DNA of 64,000 nt, from assembly GCF_016097555.1 (NCBI RefSeq), contig NC_054703.1, positions 2,940,081 to 3,004,080 on the forward strand. Reading direction: 5' to 3'. The position numbers and the translations under genes are program-made. The notes below the pieces were generated by a model that was given only the letters and a program-made list of their open reading frames with translations, was not told where the DNA came from and did no database searches. This stretch comes from Gigantopelta aegis (lineage: Eukaryota; Mollusca; Gastropoda; Neomphalida; Peltospiridae). Below, in pieces: positions 22,153 through 33,407 of the stretch (position 1 is the first letter of the stretch; each line of letters begins with the position of its first letter).

Positions 22153-22348
22153 AACCATAGCCTGACCATCCCTGTTAAAAGGGCAAATGCATATTGAGGT
22201 TAATTCGATACATGTATGTATACACCTTAAATATATTTATGTATACAAAAGGTCACACCTTTTATTCAGTGTATTGATGATAAATAAATAAATAAATAAA
22301 TAACTTTATAAATAAATAATTTTTACGTTCATCAAGCAATGAACATGT

Positions 22349-22613
22349 TCATTTCAACTTATTTTCGTGACTTATATCCAATTAAGGTTCAAGTACGCTG
22401 TCCTGGGAACACACACCTCAGCTATCTGGGCTGTGTGTCCAGGACAGTGGGTTAGTTGTTAGTGGTTAGTGAGAGAGAAGATGGTGTAGTGGTCTTACAC
22501 CTACCCATTAAGTCGTTAAAACGTGCTCTGGGTGGAAGCCGGTACCGGGCTGCGAACCCTGTACCTATCAGCCTTATGTCCGATGGCTTAACCACTACGC
22601 CACCGAGGCTGGT
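22349..22613 (-). mobile_element. SINE-B, full length
   Basis: Minus strand, all SINE-B blocks including ACCACTACGCCACCGAGG (head) and 'tatccaattaaggttcaag' (3' body). The 72-codon ORF across it is not a gene. Confidence 0.9.
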
Positions 22614-22754
22614 TGATATTAACAAACTCCTGTTGCTATGTCTGGACCAATGGGATGATGTTATGCTGTATTGAATGTAACGGAAATTTAATCATACCCC
22701 GATGAACATAAAAGAAATAGCAGGCAGTGTTTAAATATTTATTACTAGCTGTTT

Positions 22755-23163
22755 GTAACCTTGCAAAACCAGACCCTCTGTAAACTGGAATCCCCTCAAA
22801 ACCAGACCCTCTGTAAACTGGAATCCCCTCAAAACCAGACCCTCTGTAAACTGGAACCCCTCAAAACCAGACCTTCTGTAAACTGGAATCCCCTCAAAAC
22901 CAGACCCTCTGTAAACTGGAATCCCCTCAAAACCAGACCCTCTGTAAACTGGAATCCCCTCAAAACCAGACCCTCTGTAAACTGGAATCCCCTCAAAACC
23001 GGACCCTCTGTAAACTGGAATCCCCTCAAAACCGGACCCTCTGTAAACTGGAATCCCCTCAAAACCAGACCCTCTGTAAACTGGAATCCCCACAAAACCA
23101 GACCCTCTGTAAACTGGAATCCCCTCAAAACCAGACCCTCTGTAAACTGGAATCCTCTCAAAA
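22755..23163. repeat. 33-bp minisatellite, 12 copies, open on both strands
   Basis: Unit CCTCTGTAAACTGGAATCCC plus 'ctcaaaaccaga', 33 bp, so both strands stay open with an 11-residue repeat (for example GIPVYRGSGFE). Not a gene: the downstream block (23,205-23,290) shows it descends from transposon-end sequence. Confidence 0.95.
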
Positions 23164-23194
23164 CCGAACGTTTCTTATGAGCCCTTTTTAAATA

Positions 23195-23292
23195 TCTGTG
23201 CAGAAGAGAACCTCTCTAAACCGGATACCTCTGTAAACCAGACTTTTTACTTGGTCCAGAGTGTGTCCGGTATAGAGGAGTTTCGCTGTATG
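23195..23292 (-). mobile_element. Transposon end, pogo/Tigger-like (remnant)
   Basis: 'cctctctaaaccggatacct' and GTATAGAGGAGTTTCGCTGT resemble inverted ends of pogo-like elements (known family trait: ends of CAGTNAAACCTC type). The neighbouring 33-bp array is a diverged tandem of the same motif. Confidence 0.5.
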
Positions 23293-23299
23293 TGTTTAT

Positions 23300-24465
23300 A
23301 GGGTTGTATAGATTTTGTTAAGATTACGTGAACAAGAATGTAGCCTACTTATTACCAACTTTACCCGGCACATATTTTTATCAGTCTTATTTCCTTACTT
23401 GCATGTTCTTAAAGGCATAAAATAATGTGCACATATCGTTATCGTTATATATTTAAAACACACAGTCTAGATGATATACAGTAAAACCTTCACACAAACA
23501 ATGTTTATTAGTTAAATTTACAGCACCTATACTTACAATTTAAAACATTTATTCAATTGTTTTTTAGTAAATTTTTGTATTAGGATATTTTTAGAAGAAC
23601 TGATGTTACTGTTATATTATTATCATGTTTTATACTATTATATTATTAACTTACACAAATGTTTTACTTAAAATGCTCACTGCACCAAATAACCTGTTAC
23701 ATTAGATGTGAAATTTTCTACGTGTTTAATTACTGACAATTTCATATCTGCACTTTTTACATTTTTAATGCACTTTGAAATTCAAAGTTCTTTTTACACA
23801 AAAATATCTTAGATAGTTTTTCAATGTTTTTTAAAAATTATATTTGCATGTGTTTACTTGCCAAACCAATATAATACTCGGATATTTTTATAATCCCGTA
23901 CTTTAAACCCATGTTTTTTAATTGCTTTTATATGTTAAATTCTCATTCCTTGATCTAAGAATACATATTCCGTTTGCCAAATTTTGCATGTATTTGAAAA
24001 TGTACATTATAGATACAATATGCAGCATTCCATAATAAAGCTTTCATTTATAGTGCATGTAATTTAGCAGTTAAAAAGTGACATTATATGTTTCAGTATA
24101 TCTTAATAAAGCATCCATTTATGCATGTATGTATATATATTTTTAGAAATTTATATTATGGCGCTTTTTTATGTTGCAATATGCATGTCTATTAAAAATA
24201 TTTAGACCTTTGATTAATTTTTTCGTACAGTCTTAATGAGATGTGTTTTTATTTTGAATTTCCTTTTTTGGGGAGGGGGGGGGGAAGTATGGATACAGAA
24301 TTCGAAAATGCGGAACTGAAAATAGTCATAGGAGGAGGTTTCTTCTCTAGTGTTTCAGACAGTTTTATAGATTAATCTTCTGATGATACATGTTTAAAGA
24401 AAACAAAAAAACTTTAAAAATAATAATTTACATGGCTGTAATACATGTACAAATGTATTAATAGC
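23300..24465. other. AT-rich intron 5 sequence, nothing recognised
   Basis: Over 1 kb with no shared repeat, no array and no exon-like peak. Confidence 0.55.
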
Positions 24466-24479
24466 CTCGCCACTCATTT

Positions 24480-24702
24480 TGCCATATGTTTTAAACTTCC
24501 TATAAAAGAGTTCCACGATTTACAAATGAAACTTGCTCAGGGGTTGCAATGGAATTCCCTCCATTTTGGTTCAATTAAAATATTTTTGGATATACAATAG
24601 CAAATTTTGGTATTCCAAATGAATGTAATTTTCGTTTATAATCCACATTTAGAGAAATGAGGCCCTGTAAATGATCGCAAATTTGTGACATAATGCCTTT
24701 AA
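24480..24702 (+). mobile_element. TTAA-type element, family F, 5'-diverged
   Basis: Collinear with 35,100-35,255: 'gaatgtaattttcgtttata', then TAATGCCTTTAA at the right edge. The left TTAA end is not clear. Confidence 0.6.
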
Positions 24703-24805
24703 TATCTTTTACAGTTAAATCTACTTTATCTGGTAGTAGGTGTAAGATCTAAGGCCCGCTTTCCCACAATGCAATTTTGTGTGTGTTTTTGCATGCGAGT
24801 TTATT

Positions 24806-24866
24806 GATATATATATTGATTGATTGATTGATTGATTGATATATATTGATTGATTGATTGATTGAT

Positions 24867-24903
<37 letters not shown>
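24806..24903. repeat. (GATT)n and (TA)n microsatellite
   Basis: Two blocks of GATTGATTGATT separated by TA repeats, then 30 bp of pure TA. Confidence 0.93.
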
Positions 24904-24907
<4 letters not shown>

Positions 24908-25184
24908 CTTTTTCATATAAAGATGCATTTCTGTGTTTGGACATTCAGCGCACAGAAAAAAAGTTGATATATTGGCAATTTCACAATGCACAATTTTTCA
25001 GTGTGGTGATGTCGTAACGTGTTTAATTACTAAGTACACTTTAATGACATCAAATTTGGTATATAGTAATCCACTTACTAGTAATCTGTGTGTTGAAATG
25101 TGTTAATGGATGCAGGTCTAACTCAGTTTGTAGCACACTTAATTGTCAGACGTGCATTCCATGGGACATATAGAATTGAAACTT

Positions 25185-25500
25185 GTTGGTGGGTTCCATT
25201 TTTTTTTATAGGATTTCCCCCACCTACCAACCAGTGTCCCATGACTGGCAATAAAAGACTGGGTATGTGGTTCCCTGTCTGTGGGAAAATGTGGAAAAGA
25301 TTCTCATGCTACTACAGGGCTTCTAGATTATGGTAGCCCCACTCCCATGGTTAGTGATATTCAATGTTGGGCTAGTAAATAACTAATATTGCCATGCCAG
25401 ACAGGACTTCTAGATTATGGTAGCCCCATTCCTATGGCTAGTGATATACAGTGTTGGGCTAGTAAATAGCTCTGTTGCCATGCCCAATGTTGTTAAACAT
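25185..25500 (+). mobile_element. Diverged SINE core followed by family G repeat
   Basis: 25,185-25,318 resembles an old SINE-A core (CCCTGTCTGTGGGAAAATG). From 25,316 the 'agggcttctagattatggta' repeat appears, duplicated at 25,405, and it is related (opposite strand) to 37,395-37,690 and 60,165-60,500. Confidence 0.6.
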
Positions 25501-25596
25501 CTATTCTATTCTATTATCTAGCAATACATGGGTTTTAGCTGTGTGTTGTTTGTTCTGTAACAGATAAAATCTTAACACATAATCTTTGAGAATAGG

Positions 25597-25808
25597 GGCA
25601 GAAAGTAGTCCAGTGGTAAAGCGATCACTTGATGTGCAGTCAGTGTGGGATCAATCCCCCTCATGATTGCAGTGGACCCATTGGGTTATTTCTCGTTCCA
25701 ACCAGTGCACCACGACTGGTATATCAAAGGCCACCAAATGTTTGACATCCAATAGCGATGATAGATTAATCAATGTGCTCTAGTGGTGTTGTTAAACAAA
25801 ACAAACTT
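25597..25808 (+). mobile_element. SINE-A, A2 tail
   Basis: Head (GTAGTCCAGTGGTAAAGCG, GGGATCAATCCCC), shortened core, A2 tail to GTTAAACAAAACAAAC. Inserted just after a copy of the segment preceding exon 6. Confidence 0.88.
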
Positions 25809-25964
25809 CTGGTCCCGATGGTATCCCATTTAGAGGAGTTTCACTGTATATCGTTTCTGATAATTAATGTTAAAGTTTCATATTTAGATCAGTTTCTCAC
25901 AAACTAGAAGTCCTAGGTCATTATGGTAGGTGAGACAAGAAATTTCCCAGAATTCTTGTAACTG

Positions 25965-26096
25965 TGTGCTGTTTGTTCTCTAATAGATACGCTCTAAACA
26001 AATAATCATTAAATCTTTGAAAATATATTGTATCCAGTTGTTTAATTATTCAGCTCATTGCTTTCAGAGAGAAGAAGAACATGTTACATTAGTCTT
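25965..26096 (+). pseudogene. Decayed tandem copy of the exon 6 acceptor region
   Basis: Repeats the ~120 bp ahead of exon 6 and continues into exon-like bases: acceptor 'cattgctttcag' at 26,067, then AGAGAAGAAGAACATGTTAC against AGGGAAGAAGAAGCTGGAG in exon 6, with a short deletion. A further partial copy of the upstream part is at 25,508-25,596. The copy is frameshifted relative to exon 6. Confidence 0.7.
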
Positions 26097-26218
26097 TATC
26101 TAGCAGTACATGGGTTTTTGCTGTGTATTGTTTGTTCTGTAACAGATAAAATCTTAACACATAATCTTTGAGATTATACTGTATCCAGTTGTTTAATCAT
26201 TCATCTCATTGCTTACAG

Positions 26219-26304
26219 AGGGAAGAAGAAGCTGGAGAAACTGTTACAGCAAACCAAGGACGAGGTGTTCAGCCTTCAGGAGAAACTTTTAAATCTTCAG
26301 ACCG
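26219..26304 (+). CDS. Exon 6 of coiled-coil gene
   Basis: Acceptor 'catctcattgcttacag' and donor GTTAGT, phases 2 in and 1 out. Completes K182 and encodes 183-210 plus one base of E211: GKKKLEKLLQQTKDEVFS, then LQEKLLNLQT. The start of the long coiled coil, with leucines at heptad spacing. A one-base shift of the acceptor would give an implausible frame, which supports this border. Both its upstream and its downstream borders have been duplicated into the introns. Confidence 0.85.
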
Positions 26305-26354
26305 GTTAGTAGTTAACCCTTTAGCAACTACAGTCAGGCCCATAGCATGGTGGA

Positions 26355-26395
26355 CATTATTGGGGGGGGGGGGGGGGGGGGGGGGTGGGGGGCAC
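26355..26395 (+). repeat. G homopolymer tract
   Basis: A G run of about 25 followed by TGGGG, 50 bp into intron 6; potential G-quadruplex on the transcribed RNA. Confidence 0.9.
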
Positions 26396-26611
26396 AACTG
26401 AATGAGTGCCAAATGCGTGAGTTATTTTGGGGGACCAGGGGAACGATTCAAAGGTTATTTGCCCATTACTGGAACTCGTTGATAATCTCGATCCGTTAGT
26501 CTCGATCTGTTAATCTTGATCCGTTAGTCTCGATCCGTTAGTCTCGCTACAACTTTTACATTCAGTCGAGATGTAAAGGTTATCAAAAAAAACAAAAAAA
26601 ACTGTGTTTGA

Positions 26612-26860
26612 GAAATCACAAACTTTTAAACCTTCAGACCAGTTAGTAGTTAATCCTTTAGCTACTACAGTTCTTCATTACACTCGCCTTGATGTTGAGG
26701 CTGTCTTCTGGTGGAAAGTAGACAGAATTAAAAGGGTTAAACTGTGTTTGACAAATCACAAACTTTTAACCCTTCAGACCGGTTAGTAATTAATCCTTTA
26801 CCTGCTACAGTTCTTCATTACACTCTCCTTAATGTTGAGGTTCTTGTCTGGTGGAAAGTA
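26612..26860 (+). repeat. Two tandem copies of the exon 6 / intron 6 junction (~144-bp unit)
   Basis: Copies at 26,617 and 26,757 contain 'aacttttaaaccttcagacc' and 'aacttttaacccttcagacc', followed by AGTTAGTAGTTAATCC and GGTTAGTAATTAATCC. The real junction reads AACTTTTAAATCTTCAGACC then GGTTAGTAGTTAACCC. A third, diverged copy lies at 27,855-27,910, beyond a MITE. Confidence 0.9.
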
Positions 26861-27821
26861 CCGTATATCTTCGCCTGTAAGTCGATCTCGGCTATAAGTC
26901 GAGTCCCTAATTTCAAGCCCTGAAAACTTATTTTTTTATTGACCTGTTTATAAGTCGACCCATGAAAAACAACGTATAAATATTGAAGTATTTCTTATTT
27001 TCAGCACATGAGAATAATAATGTTCAATATCTGAACAAAAGAAAATTATTTTACAAACTTCGTTTTTCACGTTTTGTACATCGCAATAATATTCCAATCA
27101 AACTACATAGCATCAAAACGAAATATTCCCTTAGTAGAGAGTGAAAGCTGTTTGACTGTTACTGTATGGCACTGTACAGCATGGTTTTGTGCAAAGACAA
27201 CAACTTTATTTATAAACACTGACAACAGATCACTACGATAAAACTGAAAGTATCATCGGTTAATCACATGTTTTGCCGCCATATTAATACATGTAAGGAG
27301 GATAACTCTGGAAAGTATACTGGTTTTTGTACCAAATGATGTGTGTCCCTATTGCTCTAGTGAACTGCAGAGATCAGTCTATTTTAAGGGAAAGCTCAGT
27401 AATATTCATGAAGTTAATCACCGACAAAACATTGTTTGAACAACCATTAATGCCAGTGACCAGATTTCAAAATAAACTCGGGCAACAGGTAGTTAGTATT
27501 GTTTACATTTTTGCTATTAGTGATGACTGTTATTTTAACTAAGTGGACTGTTGTCTTGGCATGTGAGTGAGATCGCACGCCTTTTCAAATAACCAAAACC
27601 GTTATAATGGCAAAAAAAAAAGGTTATAAAAAAATAAATGTGTCAAATTAACATATTTGAGTATAAATACAGGGCATACTTCAACAATAAAACTTGTAAA
27701 ATAATCCCCAAAACGGTAATATTTTTGGGTGAAATTTTTTTACCCTCTTATAAGTCGACCCCCCAAGTTATAAAATAATTTTGGGGTGAAAAAAATTCGA
27801 CTTATAGGCGAAGATATACGG
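26861..27821. mobile_element. TA-target MITE with inverted ends
   Basis: Ends CCGTATATCTTCGCCTGTAA and TTATAGGCGAAGATATACGG, TA at 26,859 and again at 27,822. 961 bp; sub-terminal TATAAGTCGA motifs repeat. A 71-codon open frame inside (27,327-27,542) has no recognisable domain. Ends resemble, but are not identical to, the element at 7,819. Confidence 0.9.
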
Positions 27822-27960
27822 TAGTTCATAGAATTGATAGGTTTAAAATGTGTTTCACAAATCACTTCTGTTACAGACTAGTGAATAGTTAACCCTTTCA
27901 CATCTACAGTGTTATTATTAATTCTCTTTGTATGTTGTGTAACTGTGTTTTAATGTGTAG

Positions 27961-28217
27961 AGGTTTTTCGTGCTGGGGTGTCGTTAAACATCTATTCTAT
28001 TCTAATTTGTAGAGGTTTTTCGTGCTGGGGTGTCGTTAAACATCTATTCTATTGTAATGTGTAGAGGTTTTTCATGCTGGGGTGTAGTTAAACATCTATT
28101 CTAATCTGTAGATGTTTTTCTTGCTGGGGGGTGTCGTTAAACATCTATTCTATTCCAATCTGTAGATGCTTTTCGTGCTGGGGTGTTGTTAAACATCTAT
28201 TCTATTTTAATATTCAG
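27961..28217 (+). repeat. 52-bp array in register with the exon 7 acceptor
   Basis: Units begin AGAGGTTTTTCGTGCTGGGG and end 'taaacatctattctattcta' plus ATTTGTAG. Unit starts at 27,961, 28,013, 28,065, 28,112, 28,166; the next start would be 28,218, which is the first base of exon 7. The unit resembles the tail of another SINE family (compare 58,515-58,590 minus). Confidence 0.92.
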
Positions 28218-28318
28218 AGGTGGAAGAGAAGGAAGACAAGATGCAGGCTCTGTTCCGACAGCTCGAGTCGAAGACCTTCGAGATCCAGCGATTCAGAACA
28301 GCCGCCGAGGTCGCCAAG
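28218..28318 (+). CDS. Exon 7 of coiled-coil gene
   Basis: Acceptor 'attttaatattcag', donor GTAACA, phase 1 in and 0 out. Completes E211 and encodes 212-244: VEEKEDKMQALFRQLESK, then TFEIQRFRTAAEVAK. Continuous coiled coil, no proline or glycine. GC-rich compared with the flanking array. The exon starts exactly where another 52-bp repeat unit would start. Confidence 0.87.
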
Positions 28319-28365
28319 GTAACATGTGTGATGATGACAGCCATTTTGTAATTGTCTGTCTATCG

Positions 28366-28805
28366 GACTGGCTTTCTATCTGGCTGACTGGCTGGCTGGT
28401 TGGCTGGCTGTTTCTGTCTGTGTGTCTGGTTGGCTGGCTGACTGTCTGTCTTTCTTTCTAGCTGGCTGGCTGACTGTCTGTCTGTCTGTCTAGCTGGCTG
28501 GCTGTTTGTCTGTCTTTCCAGCTGGCTGGCTGTCTTTCTAGCTGGCTGGCTGACTGGCTGTCTGTCTTGCAAGCTGGCTGGCTGGCTGGCTGTCTGTCTT
28601 GCTAGCTAGCTGGCTGGCTGTCTTGCTAGCTGGCTGTCTGGCTGTCTTGCTAGCTGGCTGGCTGGCTGTCTTGCTAGCTGTCTGTCTGGCTGGCTGTCTT
28701 GCTAGCTGTCTGGCTGTCTGGCTGATTGACTGACTGACTGTCTTACTAGCTGGCTGGCTGGCTGGCTTTCTGTCTGTCTGTCTGTCTGTCTGTCTGTCAG
28801 TCTGT
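28366..28805. repeat. (CTGG)n / (CTGT)n compound microsatellite
   Basis: Irregular mix of GGCTG, GTCT and TAGC tetramers over 440 bp. Open frames here are low-complexity artefacts. Confidence 0.95.
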
Positions 28806-28984
28806 TTGACTGACTCACCGTCTGTCTGTGAGAGATTCCTGTCTGGGAGTTCTTTCAGTTTATTTATTTGAAAAAAGTTCTATTGTATACAAACTCCTGC
28901 ATGCTTACATGCTAGCCCAGTGCTTGATGATTCCCTGTTATTAACGGGACATATCCTGTTATACTCGTCTCATATATTGACACT

Positions 28985-29540
28985 GTAGTCTGCTGAGCAT
29001 GATCTGTATGTGCATGCTGCTCGGTCACACCTCGCTTGCATGATCACACAACTTAATTTAACTCTCAGTACAAATCTGTGTAAAAAACAAATATTAAGAA
29101 ATTGTTAAATTTTAAACAATTTCACTTACATGCTAAGCATGATCTGTACTTGCATGCTGCCCTTGCACACATGGCTTGCATGGTCACTCAGCTAATTTAA
29201 CTCTCAGTACAAACTTGTGTAAAAAACAAACAATAAGAAATTGTTAAATTTTATACAACTTCACTGACATGCTAAGCATGATCTGCACTTGCATGCTGCT
29301 CAGTCACACTCGCTTGCATGATCACACAACTCACTTAACTCAGTACAAATCTGTGTAGAAAACAAACATTAAGAAATTGTTAAATTTTAAACAATTTCAC
29401 TGACATGCTAAGCATGAAATGTATTAACTTGCATGCTGTCCTGGCACACATTGCTTGCACGATCACACAACTTAATTTAACTCTCAGTACAAACTTGTGT
29501 AAAACAAACATTAAGAAATCGTTAAATTTTAAAGAACTTC
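28985..29540. repeat. ~137-bp tandem repeat, 4 copies
   Basis: Landmarks ATGCTAAGCATGATCTG and 'aacttaatttaactctcagt' recur around 28,990, 29,131, 29,268 and 29,405, with moderate divergence. Confidence 0.9.
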
Positions 29541-29544
29541 ACAT

Positions 29545-31390
29545 CAACATCTGCTGACACCAACATCTCACACAAACAATTTCTCACAAATATCTGCCAT
29601 AAATCACAAATGTCTAGCATCAACATTTCACACTTCACAACAACATCTGCTGATCTCAAAGTCTCACATGAACAAATTGTCACAAATATTTATCAAAGAT
29701 TTCAAGCAACACAAACTAGCATCAACAGATGACACTAAAAACTGATATCAGTATATTCTCAGATCTATCAACATCTCGCACCAGTACCTTTACAGAAATT
29801 TCATTTCACAGCAACATATCACACAAGATCTTATGAAAATAACTTCTCTCTCCAACACAAGTATACACACATATTCACGTCTTAATGAGCATCTCACATC
29901 AACATTGCATATCATTTCAATTTATCACATCAATATCTTACATCAACATCTCACATCAACATAACATATCAATATATCACATCAGTATCTTACATCAACA
30001 TCTCACATCAACATAACATATCAATATATCACATCAATATCTTACATCAACATCTCACATCAACATCTCACATCAACATAACATATCAATATATCACATC
30101 AATATCTTACATCAACATCTCACATCAACATAACATCAATATATCACATCAATATCTTACATCAACATCTCACATCAACATAACATATATCAATATATCA
30201 CATCAATATCTTACATCAACATCTCACATCAACATCTCACATCAACATAACATATCAATATATCACATCAATATCTTACATCAACATCTCACATCAACAT
30301 AACATATCAATATATCACATCAATATCTTACATCAACATAACATATCAATATATCACATCAATATCTTACATCAACATCTCACATCAACATAACATCAAT
30401 ATATCACATCAATATCTTACATCAACATCTCACATCAACATAACATATCAATATATCACATCAATATCTTACATCAACATAACATATCAATATATCACAT
30501 CAATATCTTACATCAACATCTCACATCAACATAACATCAATATATCACATCAATATCTTACATCAACATCTCACATCAACATAACATATCAATATATCAC
30601 ATCAATATCTTACATCAACATCTCACATTGACTTCTTACACCAACATCCTACATAAACGTTTGACATAAAAATCTCTCATCAACATCTCACATCAACATC
30701 TGACATCAACATTTCACACTAACATCTCACATCAACATCTTACACCAATGTCCTGCATCAACATTTCACATACAATCTCATATCAACATCTGACATCTAC
30801 ATCTTACATCAACATCTCACATCAACCTATCACATCAACATTTCACACAAACATCAACATCTGACATCAACATATCACATCAACATTTCACACAAACATC
30901 TCACATCAACATCTTACACCAACATCCTACATCAACATTTGACATAAAAACTCACATCAACATATCAACATCTGACATCAGCATCTTACATCAACATATC
31001 ACATCAACATCTTACATTAACATCTCACATCAACCTATCACGTCAACATTTCACACTAACATCTCACATCAACATTTCACACTAACATCTCACATCAACA
31101 TCTTACACCAACATCCTACGTCAACATTTCACATAAAAATCTCGCATAAATGTCTTACCCCAACATCCTAGGTCAACATTTCACATAAACTCTCACATCA
31201 ACATATCAACATCTGACATCAACATCTTACATCAACATCTCACATTAACATCTCACATTAACATCTCACATCAACATTTCACACTGACATCTCACATCAA
31301 CATCTTACACCAACATCCTGCATCAACATTTCACATAAAAATCTCACATCAACATCCGAAATCTTCTGAAATCTCACTTCAACATCTCGG
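29545..31390. repeat. ACATCAACATCTC satellite, 1.8 kb
   Basis: Basic ~12-13 bp unit ACATCAACATCTC. Between 29,930 and 30,620 it forms a higher-order unit that includes AACATAACATATCAATATAT; outside that block it is irregular, with TTACACC and TCCTACATC variants. Confidence 0.95.
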
Positions 31391-31439
31391 ATGAAGATTT
31401 GAAAAGTGAAATAAATATCTCATCACACATTTATATTTT

Positions 31440-32680
31440 ATCACTGGTCAAGATCTCACATTAGTAGGCTTGATTTCCAGTGTATATATGCATGTACTTG
31501 TATTCTTGACATAAACCTGTTATGTATAGCGGCTGCTTATACATGGCCCGTTTCCAATGTATATATATGCATGTACTTGTATGCTTGATATGAACCTGTT
31601 ATGTATAGAGGCTGCATATACTTGGCCCATTTTTCTCATGGCTAAAATTCAGGGGTGTGAGAGCTATGTGGAAATGCGTAAATGCACTTTTCCATTTCAT
31701 CAACAACATGATGTTCAATACTGTTGACCACACAAGGTTCATTTGCATGTTTTCATGGTTTCAAGTTTATGATGTGTGCCTTATATTATAACTTATAACC
31801 AGTTTAGATTTGTTAGCATTGAATGCAATTTTTGGCAGTTCCAGGGGTTGCAGATAACAATTTTCCTTCAGGGGCTGCAGTAAGCTTTTTTGTTCCAGCC
31901 TCTCTCACATCCCTGAAAATTAATGGAAGGGGGTACAGAGTTAACTCCTCCCACCACCACAGTCATATTTCAGACAAAATAACTTTCAGAGTATTTCTGG
32001 AATGAATTAATGTTAAAAAAAAAATATACATATATGCAGCTTTTGAATCAGACCAGTAGGCAGTATATAACAGGTTTATGTCATAGTCATTATATATCTG
32101 TCTTTTTTCACAGTCTCCACACTGCATGGTGCATGCCAAGAAAACATGAAATTAAGTCAAACACAGCCATTCTTTTTTTTTCTTTCTTTTTTTGGTTATA
32201 TTACAATACTGCTTTTTTGGGATATTAAAATAAAAATTATCAATTAAAAAATAAAATCAGTAAACAAACTGTTAATATATTTTCAAAATCACATCTCTGC
32301 CCAATGCAGAGTTCAAAGGATGTTTTTTTACCAGGCTGTGATTGTATCATGAATCACTGTCAGACCTGTGTCTATTATTTAGGAAGACTATACAACTTCA
32401 AAGCTGATACAAAATCCTTCAATGACTGGGTATCTGATTAATAAAACAAATTTATAAAGACTGAGTCTAAAATATTTTTTTAATATTTACAAAAAAAACA
32501 AAAAACAATTGACATTGAAGACTAACAGTATGGTTTTCTTACAGTTATTGTTCTCTTGAATGGCTTTTGTTGTTTTACTTAATTTAGTGTTGCTTTGAGG
32601 ATACATTTTAATGAAATTGGAAACTTGGAAATATTCTGTATTGTGCTTGAGTCATCTCATCAAACCTCCTTGACAGACCA
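31440..32680. other. AT-rich intron 7 sequence
   Basis: Only a diverged direct duplication of ~105 bp (GTATATATGCATGTACTTGT at 31,480 and 31,558) is visible. Nothing exon-like. Confidence 0.5.
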
Positions 32681-32689
32681 GTTGAGGGT

Positions 32690-32914
32690 TTTTCCCAGCC
32701 CAACCATTGCCACAAGACTTGCATATCAAAGTCTGTGGCATTTACTGCCCTGTCTGTGGGAAAGTACATTAAAAGATTCCTTGCTGCTAATAAGAAAATG
32801 TACCAGGTTCTATGTGAAGAACATGCATCATAATTACCAAATGTTTGATGATATCCAATAGCCGATGTTTAATAAATCAAAGTGCTCTAGTGGTGTCATT
32901 AAACAAACCAAACT
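32690..32914 (+). mobile_element. SINE-A, A2 tail, old
   Basis: Diverged core (CTGCCCTGTCTGTGGGAAAG) and A2 tail ending GTCATTAAACAAACCAAAC. Confidence 0.8.
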
Positions 32915-32966
32915 GCAGGGTTTGACCAGTCCACTATCCCTCTGTCCCAGCTAATGGCTTTTTGGT

Positions 32967-33243
32967 CGGGGAAGGAAGGAAATGTTTTATTTAACGATGC
33001 ACTCAACACATTTTATTTATGGTTATATGGAATCAGACATATGATTAAGGACCACACAGATATAGAGAAAGGAAACCCGCTGTTGCTACTTCATGGGCTA
33101 CTCTTTTCGATTAGCAGCAAGGGATCTTTTATATGCACCATCCTATAGATGAGAAATAGCCCAATGGGCCCACCAACGGGGATCAATCCCACACTGACCG
33201 TGCATTGAGCGAGTGCTGTACCACTGGGCTATGTCCTGCCCCC
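32967..33243 (-). mobile_element. SINE-A, near full length, A1 tail
   Basis: From (GGAA)n and ATGTTTTATTTAACGATGC to the head (CACTGGGCTATGTCCTGCCC), with an internal deletion between ATCCTATAGA and TGAGAAATAGCCC. Confidence 0.9.
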
Positions 33244-33407
33244 CTCCCCCCCCCCACAGCCAAAGCTTCCATGAGGGCTAGTGACTTTTTTCAAAAATCT
33301 TTCAAGCACTACCAAACTGTACTTTTATTTCCTAGTTTCCTCATATAAGTTAAAATGTATCTTCTAAACAAATGTATCTGTATTTGCAATTTCTGTACTA
33401 CTAACAG

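Noticed and set aside
22731..23180. Repetitive proteins of 110-139 residues on both strands
   Set aside because: 33-bp minisatellite; the same DNA is open on both strands, and its flank shows transposon-end origin.
23460..23484. Isolated pogo-like end (CAGTAAAACCTTCACACAAA)
   Set aside because: No partner end nearby; too short to support an element.
26168..26401. 77-codon frame over exon 6 (alternative reading)
   Set aside because: It reads exon 6 in the wrong frame; the phase-consistent frame gives a coiled coil continuous with exons 5 and 7.
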